From an uncultured Bacteroidales bacterium (GTDB lineage: Bacteria > Bacteroidota > Bacteroidia > Bacteroidales > Bacteroidaceae): a DNA stretch of 64,000 bases. This document shows, piece by piece, positions 1 to 10,300 of this stretch. The first letter of the stretch is position 1. Each line of letters opens with the position of its first letter. The DNA lies in the NCBI GenBank assembly GCA_902801325.1, contig CADCHQ010000005.1, positions 1 to 64,000 on the forward strand. The letters are read 5' to 3'. Both the position numbers and the translations under genes were made by a program. Below the pieces are notes generated by a model. That model saw nothing but the letters and a program-made list of their open reading frames with translations, had not been told where the DNA came from and ran no database searches.

Positions 1-138
1 TCAAAATCTACACCCAATTTTACACCCAAAAATTGCGATACGGAAAGATATTTTGTGATATCCTGATTTTGGGAGAATTTTATAAACGGCTGACATACAT
101 CCATTTGCGTATTTTATGATATTCTAAGAAACCATAAG

Positions 139-158
139 TTTGAGAGCCTCTCTCTCCG
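139..158 (+). other. 3'-end fragment resembling tRNA-Ser (possible attachment site)
   Basis: The 20 bases read as the end of a tRNA: a T-loop TTTGAGA, T-stem strand GCCTC, acceptor strand TCTCTCC and discriminator G. TCTCTCC with G fits tRNA-Ser, whose acceptor begins GGAGAGA. The bases before it (1-138) do not form the rest of a tRNA, so only the tail is present, as expected at one end of an element integrated into a tRNA gene. A strong terminator follows at once. No integrase lies in the window, so this is tentative. Confidence 0.35.
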
Positions 159-164
159 CTAAAC

Positions 165-200
165 AAAAAGGACTGGTTGAGAAATCAATCAGTCCTTTTT
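165..200. terminator. Strong bidirectional hairpin terminator
   Basis: AAAAAGGACTGGTTGA, loop GAAA, then TCAATCAGTCCTTTTT gives a 16-bp stem with one G-T pair, with T-runs on both strands. It lies 29 bases past the stop of the minus-strand alpha-galactosidase gene and would end that operon. It would also end anything reading rightward from the tRNA-like fragment. Confidence 0.85.
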
Positions 201-228
201 GTGTAAGGAAATTTGCTTTAGGGCTTTG

Positions 229-2379
229 CTATTCAGCAGTAATCTCTAACACGTGGCTTAGTAGTTTATGGGTCGTTAGGACATCGAGACCCACAGTCAT
301 CAGGTACTGACCACTATAAAGTTTGTCGTTACACTCTAACCAACTTTGTTTGCCAGGCATCATGTTGATTTCCCGTACACGATAACTGCGATTGGGATCA
401 AGTCCACGCAGGGTTACTGGTGCATTGCGCTCGGCATAACGTGGATAGGTGTTGAATGTAAACATCACGCTCTGATTCTGGTCTTTGCTAACGAACTGAG
501 TGACAGCGTGAGGACCATCATAAGGGGAATAGAGGCGATACATGTCACCCTCCATGATGCAGGGACGCAGGCGTTTATAATTCTTGACGGCCTGTTGGCA
601 ATACTCTATGTCCTCTTTATTCATATCGGTGAGTTTGATGTCAAACCCAAGCTTACCCATCATAGCAACCTCCACACGGAACTTGATGCTAGTGTTGCTG
701 TTCCAAGTTGTAACATGACAGCAGGTGGCTTTTGCCGGATAGAAATACGAGTAGGCGTATTGGATGAAAAGGCGTTCCAGTGGATCGGTGTTGTCGCTTG
801 CCCAAAATTCGGTAAAGTAGGATAGTGCCTGATAATCGATACGCCCAGAACCTCCAGAGCAGAGCATCATAGGAAGTTTAGGATACTTAGCCTTGATTCG
901 GTCGAGGACTTTATACAGACCACGCACATAATCCACATAAAGATGCTGTTGTTTTTCCTTTAAATAAGGAGAATAAATGTTGGTGATGGGGGAGTTGCAG
1001 TCCCATTTGAAGAAAGCGATGCCTGGATACTGGGTCATCAGATTGTCGACGACGCCATACACGAAATCCTGCACTTTGGGATTGCTCAAATCAAGCACTA
1101 ACTGATTGCGGAAGTAATACTCATCGCGATTGGGCAATGTGATAACCCAATCCTTGTGTTTCTCATACAACTCGCTCTTGGGATTAACCATCTCGGGCTC
1201 TATCCAGATGCCAAACTTAATGCCTTTTTGTTGAGCGGCATCAACAAGAGCTTTTACCTTGCCAGGCAGTTTATCTTTGGTTTCCTCCCAATCACCCAGA
1301 CCTTGTGTATCGCTGTGTCGGGGATATTTGTTTCCAAACCAACCATCGTCGAGCAAGAACATGTCCACGCCTAGTTTTACGGCATCGTCCATCAAGCCTA
1401 TCAACTTGTCTTGATTGAAGTCGAAATAGGTTGCCTCCCAGTTGTTGAGCAAGGTTAAACGATTATCGTTTCCATCCTTCAATTGGTACTTTCGTGCCCA
1501 ATCGTGGAAGTCGCGACTCGCTTTGCCCAATCCTTCTTGACTCAAAGTGAAATAGAAGTCTGGTGTGCGGAAGGTGTCTTTTGCCTTTAACTCATATTCC
1601 GAGAAATAAGGATTGATGCCAGAGATAACACGCAAATTGTCTTTCTCATCCATCTCAAAGGTGAAACGGAAGTTACCCGTCCATCCCAATTGTCCTAAGA
1701 GAACTTGTCCTGCGTCTTCAGTTGCAGGAGTTCCTATGGAGAGAACGAACATGGGAGGCGTGAACAGGTTGGCACGGGTTCCCAATTTAGTGTCTACGAC
1801 TTTCTTTCCAAAACTGAGTGGAGTAGTGGTAATATGAGCTTCATCCGCCCAATTGCCGGAGAACTCGCTAAGGAAATACTTGCCGCCAGTAAGGTGAAGC
1901 ATAGAACTGGCATACTTGACTAAGGACACAGGCTTGCTCTCTGTGTTCGTAATCTCTGTCCATGCCTTAATAATGTTTTCCTTAACATAGGCCACGAAGT
2001 GCAACACGACTTGAGTCTTGTAAACAGGATCTTGCAGATAAATTGTCGTCTCCGTCCCTCCATCGCTTGCTTTGCCTTCTTCATGACGTTCATATTTCAA
2101 CAACGTGCTGGGGTTGAAGTCGGCATGACGAACGTCTAGTGCAGGTTCAAAATAGTCTTCCATTCCATGCGTAAGATAAGCCTCCGTACCAGCAGAAAGA
2201 TGATTCAGGTCACTTGCATGATTTAAGTGGCGACCCAAATAACTCTGATAAAGACGCCCATTGTCTGCCACACGGAAGACCAAGTCCGTTTGCTCGGTGC
2301 TAACGCGAATGATGTTCTCTGCATTTACGAGGAGAGTAAATGCTGACAGGCATACTGCCAATAAACTTCTTAACTTCAT
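229..2379 (-). CDS. GH36 alpha-galactosidase, secreted
   Basis: This 716-residue protein is a family GH36 alpha-galactosidase, which removes terminal alpha-linked galactose. It starts with a signal peptide (to about residue 20, ending VNAE), so it acts in the periplasm or outside. The family pattern is clear: an N-terminal beta-sandwich, then a barrel with FLLDDGWFG, WIEPEMVNP and FFKWDCN, where the Asp near 460 is the expected nucleophile, and WASDNTDPLER, where the Asp near 527 is the expected acid/base. Length matches the family. It is the last gene of a three-gene operon, 15 bases after the acetylesterase, and is followed by the terminator at 165-200. The family call is secure. Activity on galactomannan side chains, raffinose-type sugars or another alpha-galactoside cannot be separated by eye. 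Confidence 0.93.
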   Translation of the reverse strand: MKLRSLLAVCLSAFTLLVNAENIIRVSTEQTDLVFRVADNGRLYQSYLGRHLNHASDLNHLSAGTEAYLTHGMEDYFEPALDVRHADFNPSTLLKYERHEEGKASDGGTETTIYLQDPVYKTQVVLHFVAYVKENIIKAWTEITNTESKPVSLVKYASSMLHLTGGKYFLSEFSGNWADEAHITTTPLSFGKKVVDTKLGTRANLFTPPMFVLSIGTPATEDAGQVLLGQLGWTGNFRFTFEMDEKDNLRVISGINPYFSEYELKAKDTFRTPDFYFTLSQEGLGKASRDFHDWARKYQLKDGNDNRLTLLNNWEATYFDFNQDKLIGLMDDAVKLGVDMFLLDDGWFGNKYPRHSDTQGLGDWEETKDKLPGKVKALVDAAQQKGIKFGIWIEPEMVNPKSELYEKHKDWVITLPNRDEYYFRNQLVLDLSNPKVQDFVYGVVDNLMTQYPGIAFFKWDCNSPITNIYSPYLKEKQQHLYVDYVRGLYKVLDRIKAKYPKLPMMLCSGGSGRIDYQALSYFTEFWASDNTDPLERLFIQYAYSYFYPAKATCCHVTTWNSNTSIKFRVEVAMMGKLGFDIKLTDMNKEDIEYCQQAVKNYKRLRPCIMEGDMYRLYSPYDGPHAVTQFVSKDQNQSVMFTFNTYPRYAERNAPVTLRGLDPNRSYRVREINMMPGKQSWLECNDKLYSGQYLMTVGLDVLTTHKLLSHVLEITAE

Positions 2380-2394
2380 ATGTTTATGTTTTAA

Positions 2395-4356
2395 TTATTT
2401 GACTTCCCAACTATCTGTTCGGAATGGTGCCACATGCAGTCCATTTGGAGTCTGCAGTGTGCATGTAGGATTGTCCGCCCAACCGTAACGGACAGCTATA
2501 GGAGTAGGAACTACAGGGCTGCTAACCGTAATTACGCCGTCCTTAATGCTGGCTTGTGCTTTATGGAACACATGATCGGGACCAGCAACAATGAATCCGG
2601 GTAGGTTGTTTCCATCTTCTATCTTCTGGCAACAGTCAGGTGTGGTAAGGTTTATGATTACTTTGTTCCCATTGATGCGATATGATTTGTATTGTGGCGC
2701 GTCAAAGGCAATCTTTTTACCATAATTATGGTGCAAGGCGATAAGTGAGAGACGACGCCCCACTTCTTGTTTGTTCTTGGGATGGATATCATAGGCCTCT
2801 CCTAAGTCGATGTTTGTGACCATACCAGTCTTGTCTAAGCAAAGTGCACGAGCCTGAGACTCTCGTAATGTGGCCCATTCGGAATCGGGCTGCACATCCT
2901 TGGGAGTTAAGTAATTTGCCAATTGCACAAAATAGAAAGGTAAGTCCGGACGATTGAATTGGCGACGCCAGTCTTGAATAAGCGTTTGGAACAAACTCTC
3001 GTATTGCACTCCTCGTCCGACATTGGCGCATCCTTGGTACCAGATTACACCTGCAATAGGAAAATCAATAAACGGATGTATCATGGCATTATACAGCACA
3101 GTAGGATAACTGCTGCTATTGGGGGATATGGGTGTGGGAGGAAGTCCGTTCTTGTCACATCCTATATGCCACTTCCATTCGCCTGCAAGTGAAATGCTTT
3201 TACCGCCATAGCTGAGGTTCATGTCGTTGGCATTGCCATTGAAACCTCCTTCTCCTCCACCATCAATAACGCGAACACAGATTTCATTCTTGCCAGCCTT
3301 AACAAACTTTCCAGGAATGGTATAGTGTCTAGGTGAATTATAGCCATATCCGTGGTGAATGTATTCACCATTCCAATAGGTTATATCCTCATCGTCAATA
3401 GCGCAGAAGTTGAGCGCGATATCCTTTCCTTTCCATTCTGCAGGAATGTCAATAGTCCGACGATACCATACAATGCCGTCAAAGCCAGGTAGTAACTGGG
3501 CATCGAAGTGCCCGGGAAGAGTCTGTGTCTTCCAATTGGAATCATTAAAACCAACTTTCTCAAAACCAACATTCCCTTGGTCTTTGTCATTTAGTGCTTT
3601 CTGCCACGCTTCTTCGTCCTCGCGATATAATTGGTTTGCACCCTCATTCGTAAAGCCTAATTCCTTAAGACGGGCAATCTGGTCTTGATATCCCATTACG
3701 GTTCCCAACGCCTCTGCACTCGTCCATGCTTCGGCAGGTGTACCTCCCCAACTGGTGTTAATGATGCCAATGGGGATGTTCAGTTTCTGCCACAATTCTC
3801 TTGCAAAGAAATAACCGAGGCTTGAGAATTCAGGAACATACTCTGGTGAACATTCCTGCCATCCTCCCATTTCTACTTGCAGGAAGTCTTGTGGACTGAT
3901 GGCTGTTGTTTTCTTAACTTGGAATAGGCGAATCTTTGGATAGTTTGCATTGCGAATCTCTTCCTCATAGTTCTTAACCTTTCCCCAGCCTGCTACGGGC
4001 ATTTCCATATTGGACTGGCCTGAACCTAACCAAACCTCTCCAACCAGTATGTTTTCTATAGACAGCTTTTCGCCATCATTGAAAACCATAGTATAAGGGC
4101 CACCTGCTTTGGGTGTTTTCGTTGTAACTACAAAATGTCCTTTCGCATCGGTTTGTATGGTTTGAATACCTTTTTCCCAACCGACTTGGAATGTAACGGT
4201 AGCATTGGGACTGGCAGTTCCTTTTATTCTCAATGTACTGCGTTGCTGAACAACCATGTTGCTCGTGAAGACACTGGGCAAAACAATCTTGGCTTCTGCG
4301 CTTACTCCAATCGTAGCAATCAATGCCAATGCGAATAAACTTCTGTACAATTTCAT
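2395..4356 (-). CDS. SGNH-family carbohydrate acetylesterase (sialate O-acetylesterase-like)
   Basis: A 653-residue secreted esterase of the family usually named sialate 9-O-acetylesterase, which in polysaccharide loci removes O-acetyl groups from glycans. It has a signal peptide ending SAEA. The Ser of LGSGQSNMEMP (about residue 115) is the nucleophile, GVIWYQGCAN is the second block, and DIHPKNKQEVGRR near the C-terminus carries the catalytic Asp/His pair. A jelly-roll module like those of GH2 enzymes (about residues 270-400, with VWYRRTIDIP) is inserted in the middle, which is usual in this family. It lies between the GH2 and GH36 genes with spacers of 14 and 15 bases, so it is co-transcribed and probably clears acetyl groups blocking those enzymes. 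Sialic acid need not be its substrate. Confidence 0.88.
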   Translation of the reverse strand: MKLYRSLFALALIATIGVSAEAKIVLPSVFTSNMVVQQRSTLRIKGTASPNATVTFQVGWEKGIQTIQTDAKGHFVVTTKTPKAGGPYTMVFNDGEKLSIENILVGEVWLGSGQSNMEMPVAGWGKVKNYEEEIRNANYPKIRLFQVKKTTAISPQDFLQVEMGGWQECSPEYVPEFSSLGYFFARELWQKLNIPIGIINTSWGGTPAEAWTSAEALGTVMGYQDQIARLKELGFTNEGANQLYREDEEAWQKALNDKDQGNVGFEKVGFNDSNWKTQTLPGHFDAQLLPGFDGIVWYRRTIDIPAEWKGKDIALNFCAIDDEDITYWNGEYIHHGYGYNSPRHYTIPGKFVKAGKNEICVRVIDGGGEGGFNGNANDMNLSYGGKSISLAGEWKWHIGCDKNGLPPTPISPNSSSYPTVLYNAMIHPFIDFPIAGVIWYQGCANVGRGVQYESLFQTLIQDWRRQFNRPDLPFYFVQLANYLTPKDVQPDSEWATLRESQARALCLDKTGMVTNIDLGEAYDIHPKNKQEVGRRLSLIALHHNYGKKIAFDAPQYKSYRINGNKVIINLTTPDCCQKIEDGNNLPGFIVAGPDHVFHKAQASIKDGVITVSSPVVPTPIAVRYGWADNPTCTLQTPNGLHVAPFRTDSWEVK

Positions 4357-4370
4357 AGCAACAATATTAT

Positions 4371-7271
4371 TTATTTGTTAAACGGTTCAACCTCTAATTG
4401 ATAGTCTCCTCCTTGAAGCAGAGACTCATCGAACTCGATGGTAACGGTATGTGTCTCGCCAGGGAAGATACACATATAATCTTCATTCTGGATGGCGGGC
4501 AAAAGCCTTTCTCCGGTGACCTTACTGCGGGCATAAACATGAGTGGCAACAGCAACTGTTTTTGCATTTTTGGGTAAGCTGACTTTAGCGGTAATTGTTG
4601 CACGTCCATCCTTGCGAGTAAGCTTAGAATTGCAATTCAACTTGGCAGGAGTCATCTTACTCATTGCTGTGTAGTCGGTACGGTCCTGTCCGCGCCAATA
4701 TTGGTTTTGACTAACCACATTTCCCATCTTGTCTTTCAAGACCAATTGGATGAAATGGACATCGCTGAGACCTTCGGTCGGTTGCACGCTACCCCATACG
4801 CTGAAATCCCAAAGAGAATAACCAAACCACCAACCTAGTTCGATGCCTAAGAAACGGACGTAGCGTGCTTTAACCTCAGGAAAGGTATAAACCTTAATTC
4901 CTTCGTGGCCATTGTCTTCTTTGATAATCTCATCCCAGTGTTGGGCATCATCTGATACTTGAATGCGGTATGCGCGTCCGTATGCTGCCTCAAAGTTAAT
5001 GCGAATCTGACCAATGTCCTGCTTGCTTCCGAGGTCGATGTATATCCACTCATTGTCTGCTTTCTTCGCACTCCAGCGGGTGTCGTCCTTGCCATCACAA
5101 ACAAATCCTGGCTCGCCATTGCTCGTCGATGAGGCTGTAGCGGGACGTCCCAGCGATAGGCATTTCCGCTCGTGGTTGAAGTTTAGGGTGAAGCATTGGG
5201 CAGTTGAGTTGGAGGGAGAGGTTACAATGGCCCGGTTGCACAGTTCCTTAACGACAGAACCATCTATATTATAGACCGTTGCTTCTGCCACTAGTCCCTC
5301 GTAGCTTTTGTTTGAGGTGTTTCCAACTTTTATCTCGTCGGTAGCGGGATTCCAGAATATGTGCAAGGGTTCGCACCCGTACTTGTTGCCCCAGTATGCT
5401 CCTGTCATATCATAATAATAGTCGTAGGTTTGCCACACCATGCTGGGATATGCGCTCTGCCCCATCCAGTTCATGATGCCGCTGGCGTCGTCCCAGATAT
5501 GATCAACCCAACCCTCATACATTGCTCGATTTGATTGAAGGTTGACGAGTTGCGCCTTCCTGCAGAAGTCCTCTACGCCTGTAATCTTCCCGTAAGCTTC
5601 ACACATCTTTACATATTTCTCGGGTTGTGCATTTCCAGCATTCCCACCAAAGTAATGCAGGTTCCACATGTCATCGATGGGCCACAAATGATCCTCGGGG
5701 ATGAACTTTCGCAGACTCTCCAACGTAGGAACTACAGCTGTTCCTATTTCCGTGCGGAAACCCCATCCCAATGTCATGGCTGGTTCACTCTGCTGGCAAG
5801 GGTAGGGAAGGAAGTAATAGCGTTCGTCATATGCGCCCCAATAGCCACTTCCGCTCAGGTTGTGGGCATTACTGCGTGCCTGAAACCAACGGTCTCCACC
5901 ATCAAAGGTCTTGATGTTCTCTTGCATCCAGCCAACAAGTGGAGGTTCGGGCGTGGCTTCATTATCACCACACCATACTGCGATGCACGGATGGTTGCGC
6001 AAGCGCTTGATCTTTTCCATCATGTTGTTGTTGAATACATTTAGGTCGTAAGGCAGATTCTTGTTGGAGTTTATCCAGAAGTCATCCCAAACCATGATGC
6101 CAGCTCGGTCGCATTGCTCATAGAACTCTTCGTCTGTGGTAGAACCCAGCCAATTGCGAATCATGTTATAGTTCATGTCACGATGAAGACCTATTTTCGT
6201 TGCATATTCCTCGCCGCGACAGCGTAACATATATTCCGACATTCCCCAGTTGGCTCCTTTTACGAAGATGGGAACGCCATTAATCTTAATATGGAAGATT
6301 CCGCCATCGGTGTCGTAGGTATATTTCTTAATACCAAAAGTCACTTCCTTTTCCTGGCTGACCAATCCATTCTCCTCGGTGGTTAGCGTGCAGGTATAGA
6401 GATTGGGCTCACCATAACCATTAGGCCACCATAGCTTGGGTTGGTTAATGGTTAGTTGCGGATAGAGGTCTGTATCGAAAGAAACGGTGCGCATTTCCCC
6501 TGCATTTATCCACATTTCTTTCTCAAATGTAATATCTCCAGGTTTGATAACTCCTTTTACCTTTGTCAGTCGTTCGGCATCGCTGTTGTTGGCTACATCC
6601 AGTGTTATGCTCAGGTTTGCCTTGCTGTTGTTGGGCAATTGACTGCGAACCCATGGATCAATTATCGTGAAAGCACCAGTGTTGCTTAACCATATCTTAT
6701 CAGTAATACCACTATTCAGGCCAGGCACATAAGGCATCCAATCCCAACCACCGCTTGACAAATAGTTGGGGCTTCCCTGATTGGCCAAAGGTTTACGAGG
6801 AATGCTTACCAAGATATCCAGCTTGTTTTCTCCTTGTCGATTAACAACAGATGTAATATCAAATCTGCCACGTTGCATGAAACCATCGAGGCGCCCAAGC
6901 ATCTTCCCATTGAGAATAACCTCGGCACTACGATTAACCCCGTTCATATTCAGCCAAACGCGTTCTTTTGTGAAGTCCTTAGGAAGCGTAAACTCAGTGC
7001 GATACCAGAAGGAGCGGTCATATTTATTGCGGTCTACTCGTTGTATGTTATCACCGAAATTGGGGTCTTCTTCACGACCAGCAGCTACATAAGAGGTGAA
7101 AACTGTTCCAGGAACCACTCCTTCGACTGGTTTAACTCCTTCAACGGGTTGCTCAGGACTTATGGTCCACTTCACGTTGGGGTTGTCAGAATGGAGATAA
7201 TAAACCTGACCCTTAACGGTTGTCAAGGCAATAAGCAAACTTACACAAGCAAGGATAATTCTTTTCTTCAT
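4371..7271 (-). CDS. GH2 glycoside hydrolase (beta-mannosidase / exo-glucosaminidase-like) with inserted CBM32
   Basis: This 966-residue secreted GH2 enzyme has the sandwich, Ig-like, barrel order of the beta-mannosidase and exo-beta-glucosaminidase branch. A signal peptide ends near VKGQ. The acid/base Glu lies in AVWCGDNEATP (about 437) and the likely nucleophile Glu in FRTEIGTAV (about 507). A discoidin-like F5/8 type C (CBM32) domain is inserted at roughly residues 690-830, marked by GRPATASSTSNGEPG, DGKDDTRWSA, WIYIDLGS and ARYVRFLG. Such domains commonly bind galactose-type sugars. Ig-like sequence resumes after it. This is the first gene of the operon that continues into the esterase and GH36 genes, with a TAnnTTTG box just upstream. 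Sugar specificity (mannoside, glucosaminide or other) is not decided. Confidence 0.88.
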   Translation of the reverse strand: MKKRIILACVSLLIALTTVKGQVYYLHSDNPNVKWTISPEQPVEGVKPVEGVVPGTVFTSYVAAGREEDPNFGDNIQRVDRNKYDRSFWYRTEFTLPKDFTKERVWLNMNGVNRSAEVILNGKMLGRLDGFMQRGRFDITSVVNRQGENKLDILVSIPRKPLANQGSPNYLSSGGWDWMPYVPGLNSGITDKIWLSNTGAFTIIDPWVRSQLPNNSKANLSITLDVANNSDAERLTKVKGVIKPGDITFEKEMWINAGEMRTVSFDTDLYPQLTINQPKLWWPNGYGEPNLYTCTLTTEENGLVSQEKEVTFGIKKYTYDTDGGIFHIKINGVPIFVKGANWGMSEYMLRCRGEEYATKIGLHRDMNYNMIRNWLGSTTDEEFYEQCDRAGIMVWDDFWINSNKNLPYDLNVFNNNMMEKIKRLRNHPCIAVWCGDNEATPEPPLVGWMQENIKTFDGGDRWFQARSNAHNLSGSGYWGAYDERYYFLPYPCQQSEPAMTLGWGFRTEIGTAVVPTLESLRKFIPEDHLWPIDDMWNLHYFGGNAGNAQPEKYVKMCEAYGKITGVEDFCRKAQLVNLQSNRAMYEGWVDHIWDDASGIMNWMGQSAYPSMVWQTYDYYYDMTGAYWGNKYGCEPLHIFWNPATDEIKVGNTSNKSYEGLVAEATVYNIDGSVVKELCNRAIVTSPSNSTAQCFTLNFNHERKCLSLGRPATASSTSNGEPGFVCDGKDDTRWSAKKADNEWIYIDLGSKQDIGQIRINFEAAYGRAYRIQVSDDAQHWDEIIKEDNGHEGIKVYTFPEVKARYVRFLGIELGWWFGYSLWDFSVWGSVQPTEGLSDVHFIQLVLKDKMGNVVSQNQYWRGQDRTDYTAMSKMTPAKLNCNSKLTRKDGRATITAKVSLPKNAKTVAVATHVYARSKVTGERLLPAIQNEDYMCIFPGETHTVTIEFDESLLQGGDYQLEVEPFNK

Positions 7272-7294
7272 GGGATTCAGTATTTTTACTCATG

Positions 7295-7302
7295 CAAAAT
7301 TA
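7295..7302 (-). promoter_or_regulatory. -7 box of the GH2-esterase-GH36 operon
   Basis: Read on the minus strand these bases are TAATTTTG, a perfect Bacteroidetes TAnnTTTG box, 23 bases upstream of the GH2 start. No clear TTG is found 19-21 bases further up. That place holds the TTTACGTCA motif and its flank, consistent with an activator-dependent promoter. Confidence 0.6.
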
Positions 7303-7307
7303 CTTCA

Positions 7308-7316
7308 TTTACGTCA
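7308..7316 (+). promoter_or_regulatory. TTTACGTCA motif, candidate regulator site
   Basis: Copy of the 9-mer TTTACGTCA, five bases upstream of the -7 box of the GH2 operon. Identical 9-mers lie in front of the sensor gene (11451-11459) and, inverted, in front of the SusC/SusD operon (14278-14286). This suggests a binding site of the locus regulator. Confidence 0.5.
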
Positions 7317-7352
7317 TCCTATTTTTTCATCCATACATCATTTAATAATATA

Positions 7353-7361
7353 TTTGCGTCA
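7353..7361 (+). promoter_or_regulatory. TTTGCGTCA motif, variant of the candidate regulator site
   Basis: One-base variant (TTTGCGTCA) of the motif at 7308-7316, 37 bases away, overlapping the stop codon of the sensor gene. Two copies in tandem upstream of the GH2 operon would suit a dimeric regulator. Confidence 0.4.
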
Positions 7362-10300
7362 ATCCTTGTCATCTTCTTCATTTGTGGATATATTTTGGAA
7401 CATTTCGTTCAAATTGAGCGAGAAAGGAACCTCTGCTTTGTCTCGTTTGGAGTTGACTTCTTTTTCAAAGTCCTTTGGCGTCATTCCGAATTGCAGGGCA
7501 AACAGCTTGCTGAAATACGAAGGCGAGTTGAAGCCTACCATTCGACAAATCTCCCCCAACCTGTATCTTCCGTCTTGAATGAGTTCTGCGGCTCGTTTGA
7601 GTCGGAACATTCTAATAAAGTAGATAGGTGAAACATTGAACAGCGCTCTTATCTTTCTCAACAAACTGCTTCGGCTCATATAAAGCATAGAGGCAAGGGT
7701 TTCGACATTGAAGTTCTCATCCTTCAAGTTCTCGTTCATGATTGTAATAATCTTGTCGATAAGTTCCTTGTCTTCTTGGTTTACCTGTCTGTTTTTCTCA
7801 GGTATATAGGGCCGTTTGGAGAAGGCTACGCGTTCGCGGTATCTGTTTTCCAGAATCGACTCGATCTGTCCTTGCAGATACCTCATTGAGAAAGGCTTCT
7901 CGATATAGGATTCCGCTCCACACCGCAATCCCTGCACCTTGCTTTCGATGTCATCCTTAGCCGTCAGGAAAACCACTGGAACATTAGAGTGTTCGGGATC
8001 AGCCTTTATCTCTTTACACATGGCAAATCCGTCCATTACAGGCATCATGATGTCACTAATGACAAGGTCTATCTCATTGTTCCTAACCATCTGCAAGCCT
8101 TCCTCGCCATTGCGGGCAATCAGTACATTGAAACCTTCTTGCAACTGGTCTTTTATAAACGAAAGAATCTCTTCATCATCCTCAACAATTAGGATGTTAT
8201 TGCCGTTATGAGCTTCGGCAGCTTCGGTGTCTTGAGTGATTATTGCTGAAGCAGGCGTCTCCACGGCATCCTCTATCTTTTCTTCAGGGAGATTCAAGGG
8301 AATTGTGAGGACAAAGCAGTTTTTCTCTTGTTCTTGGTCCAGAAGAAGTGTCCCCTTATGCAAGGAAGCCAAAGACCTGGACATGGGCAGTCCGATGCCT
8401 ATGCCTCCGAACACCTTTTCCTTGGTTTCCAATTGAGTGAAGGGCTGGAAGATGTCTTCACTTCTCTCCTCTGGAATTCTTGTTCCGTCACTGGTGACGC
8501 TAATGATGAACGAGTCTGCTTGCTTTTGCAGTTTTATCTCTGTTTCTTTGTTGCTATACTTGAGTGCATTATTTAAGAGATTCGAGAGAATCTTTGTAAT
8601 AGCTTCTTTATCGATATTGGCAAAGACTCCTTCCTCAATCCTTGATGTAATGATTTTACCCCTTACACCGAAAGTTGGTTCAAAGCGTTCGATGGTGTCT
8701 TGCAACAACTTTCCGACATCTACGATTCCCAGTTTCAGGGTCATGGCCTGATTACCCAGACGATGGAAGTCCAATAGTTGTGTTGCCAATGTCATTAGGC
8801 GGTGCACGTTGCTGCTGATAATCTGTAGGTTGTGGGCAAGCGCGGAATCTTTTATGTTAATGCGATTGATGATTTCCAGAGGCCCGGAGATGAGTGTTAG
8901 CGGCGTGCGTATCTCGTGTGCTATTTCCGTGAAGAATGCCACCTTGTTTTCATAAAGTTCTTTCTCTTTTTCCACCTCGAACAGGTGCTTTTGCTCTTGC
9001 AATTGCTCGTTCTTATGATTACGATACCAAATGAACCAAGTCCAAATTGCTGCAATGAGCAATAGGGCATATATGAGGTAAGCCCATATCGTTTGCCACC
9101 AAGGAGATTTGATGTTGATGATGAGATCTCGTGTGGAATAGCCGTCATTCTCCAGCCCTGTCTTTGCTCTTAAGTGGAGTTTGTAGGTGCCGGGTGCCAG
9201 ATTGGCATAGGATATGGTAAAGTTCCTGTTTCCACTGGCCAACCATTCTTTGTCAACGGGTTCCAGGCGATACTCGTATTTACAGTTTTCAAAGTTAGAA
9301 TAGTTCAGCAAGGCTACATCAAAACTAATATTCGAGCGGTCGTAGGGCAGGGAAATGGAATTGGTCTCGAGCAGGCTCTTCTTTAGTGATGAGTTCGGAC
9401 TGTCAATCGTCACCTCATGGTTGAAGATGCTCAGTCGCGTAAGATAGATTGGGAACTCACGCGAAATAATCTGCTCCTGCGACGGATTGAAATAAGTAAT
9501 GCCTTCGGTCGTTCCGAAATAGAAGTTCCCGTCACTGCCTATTACTGCCGACTTATAGTTGAACTCGTTGCCGGATATTCCATCCGTTGTGGTGAATACC
9601 CGTATGTTCTTGTTTTCAGGATTAAATCTAACGAGACCATGATTGGTTCCAAACCACAGATTACCCGTTTTGTCCTCAAGAATTTTGTAAACCACATTAT
9701 CGGGCAGCCCTTCTTCTATGGAGAAACGAGTGAAGTCGTCGTTCTCTGCATTATACCGGCAAAGTCCACCACGGTCCGTGCTCAACCATATTCTTCCTTT
9801 GCTGTCCTGCATGATGCTGCTTACCGAGTTGCTGCTCAGTTCATTGGTGGCATCCGAGTGCTTTTCGTATCTTTTGATGCTATTCCCCTTCGGATTGTAA
9901 TGAAGCACTCCACTTCCCATTGTCGTAATCCAGAAGGTGCCGTCCATGCTTTCCATAATATCGAAGCACCAGATGTCTTCCACCACCTTCTTCAGCTCGG
10001 TCAGTCCTCCTTTCGACTTGTACACACCGCCGTCTGTCCCCACCCAAAGCTCGCCTTCACGGGAAACAAATATAGCGTAGACGCTACTCCCCTTTAGGTG
10101 CAGGTCGCTGTATTTATAGAATTTCCTCACTCCCGTTGCGCTGATGTGCTCAACTCCTTTCTTGAAGTAAGAGAGATAGGTCTGCCCTCCGTCAGATGCC
10201 ACTGCCAGCGTCACGTCCGTGCTTTCTGCCGAGGGATTATGGTGCACCGTGATGTGGTGTGTCGCCTCTTCCAGATTGAAGAAGCCAGCCGTTTCAGTTC

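Noticed and set aside
346..825. 159-codon plus-strand frame opposite the GH36 gene
   Set aside because: It lies inside a certain coding region on the other strand, and its translation has no family pattern. The same holds for the other long antisense frames (for example 9417-10097, 14358-15110, 22738-23199, 30694-31458, 31519-32298).
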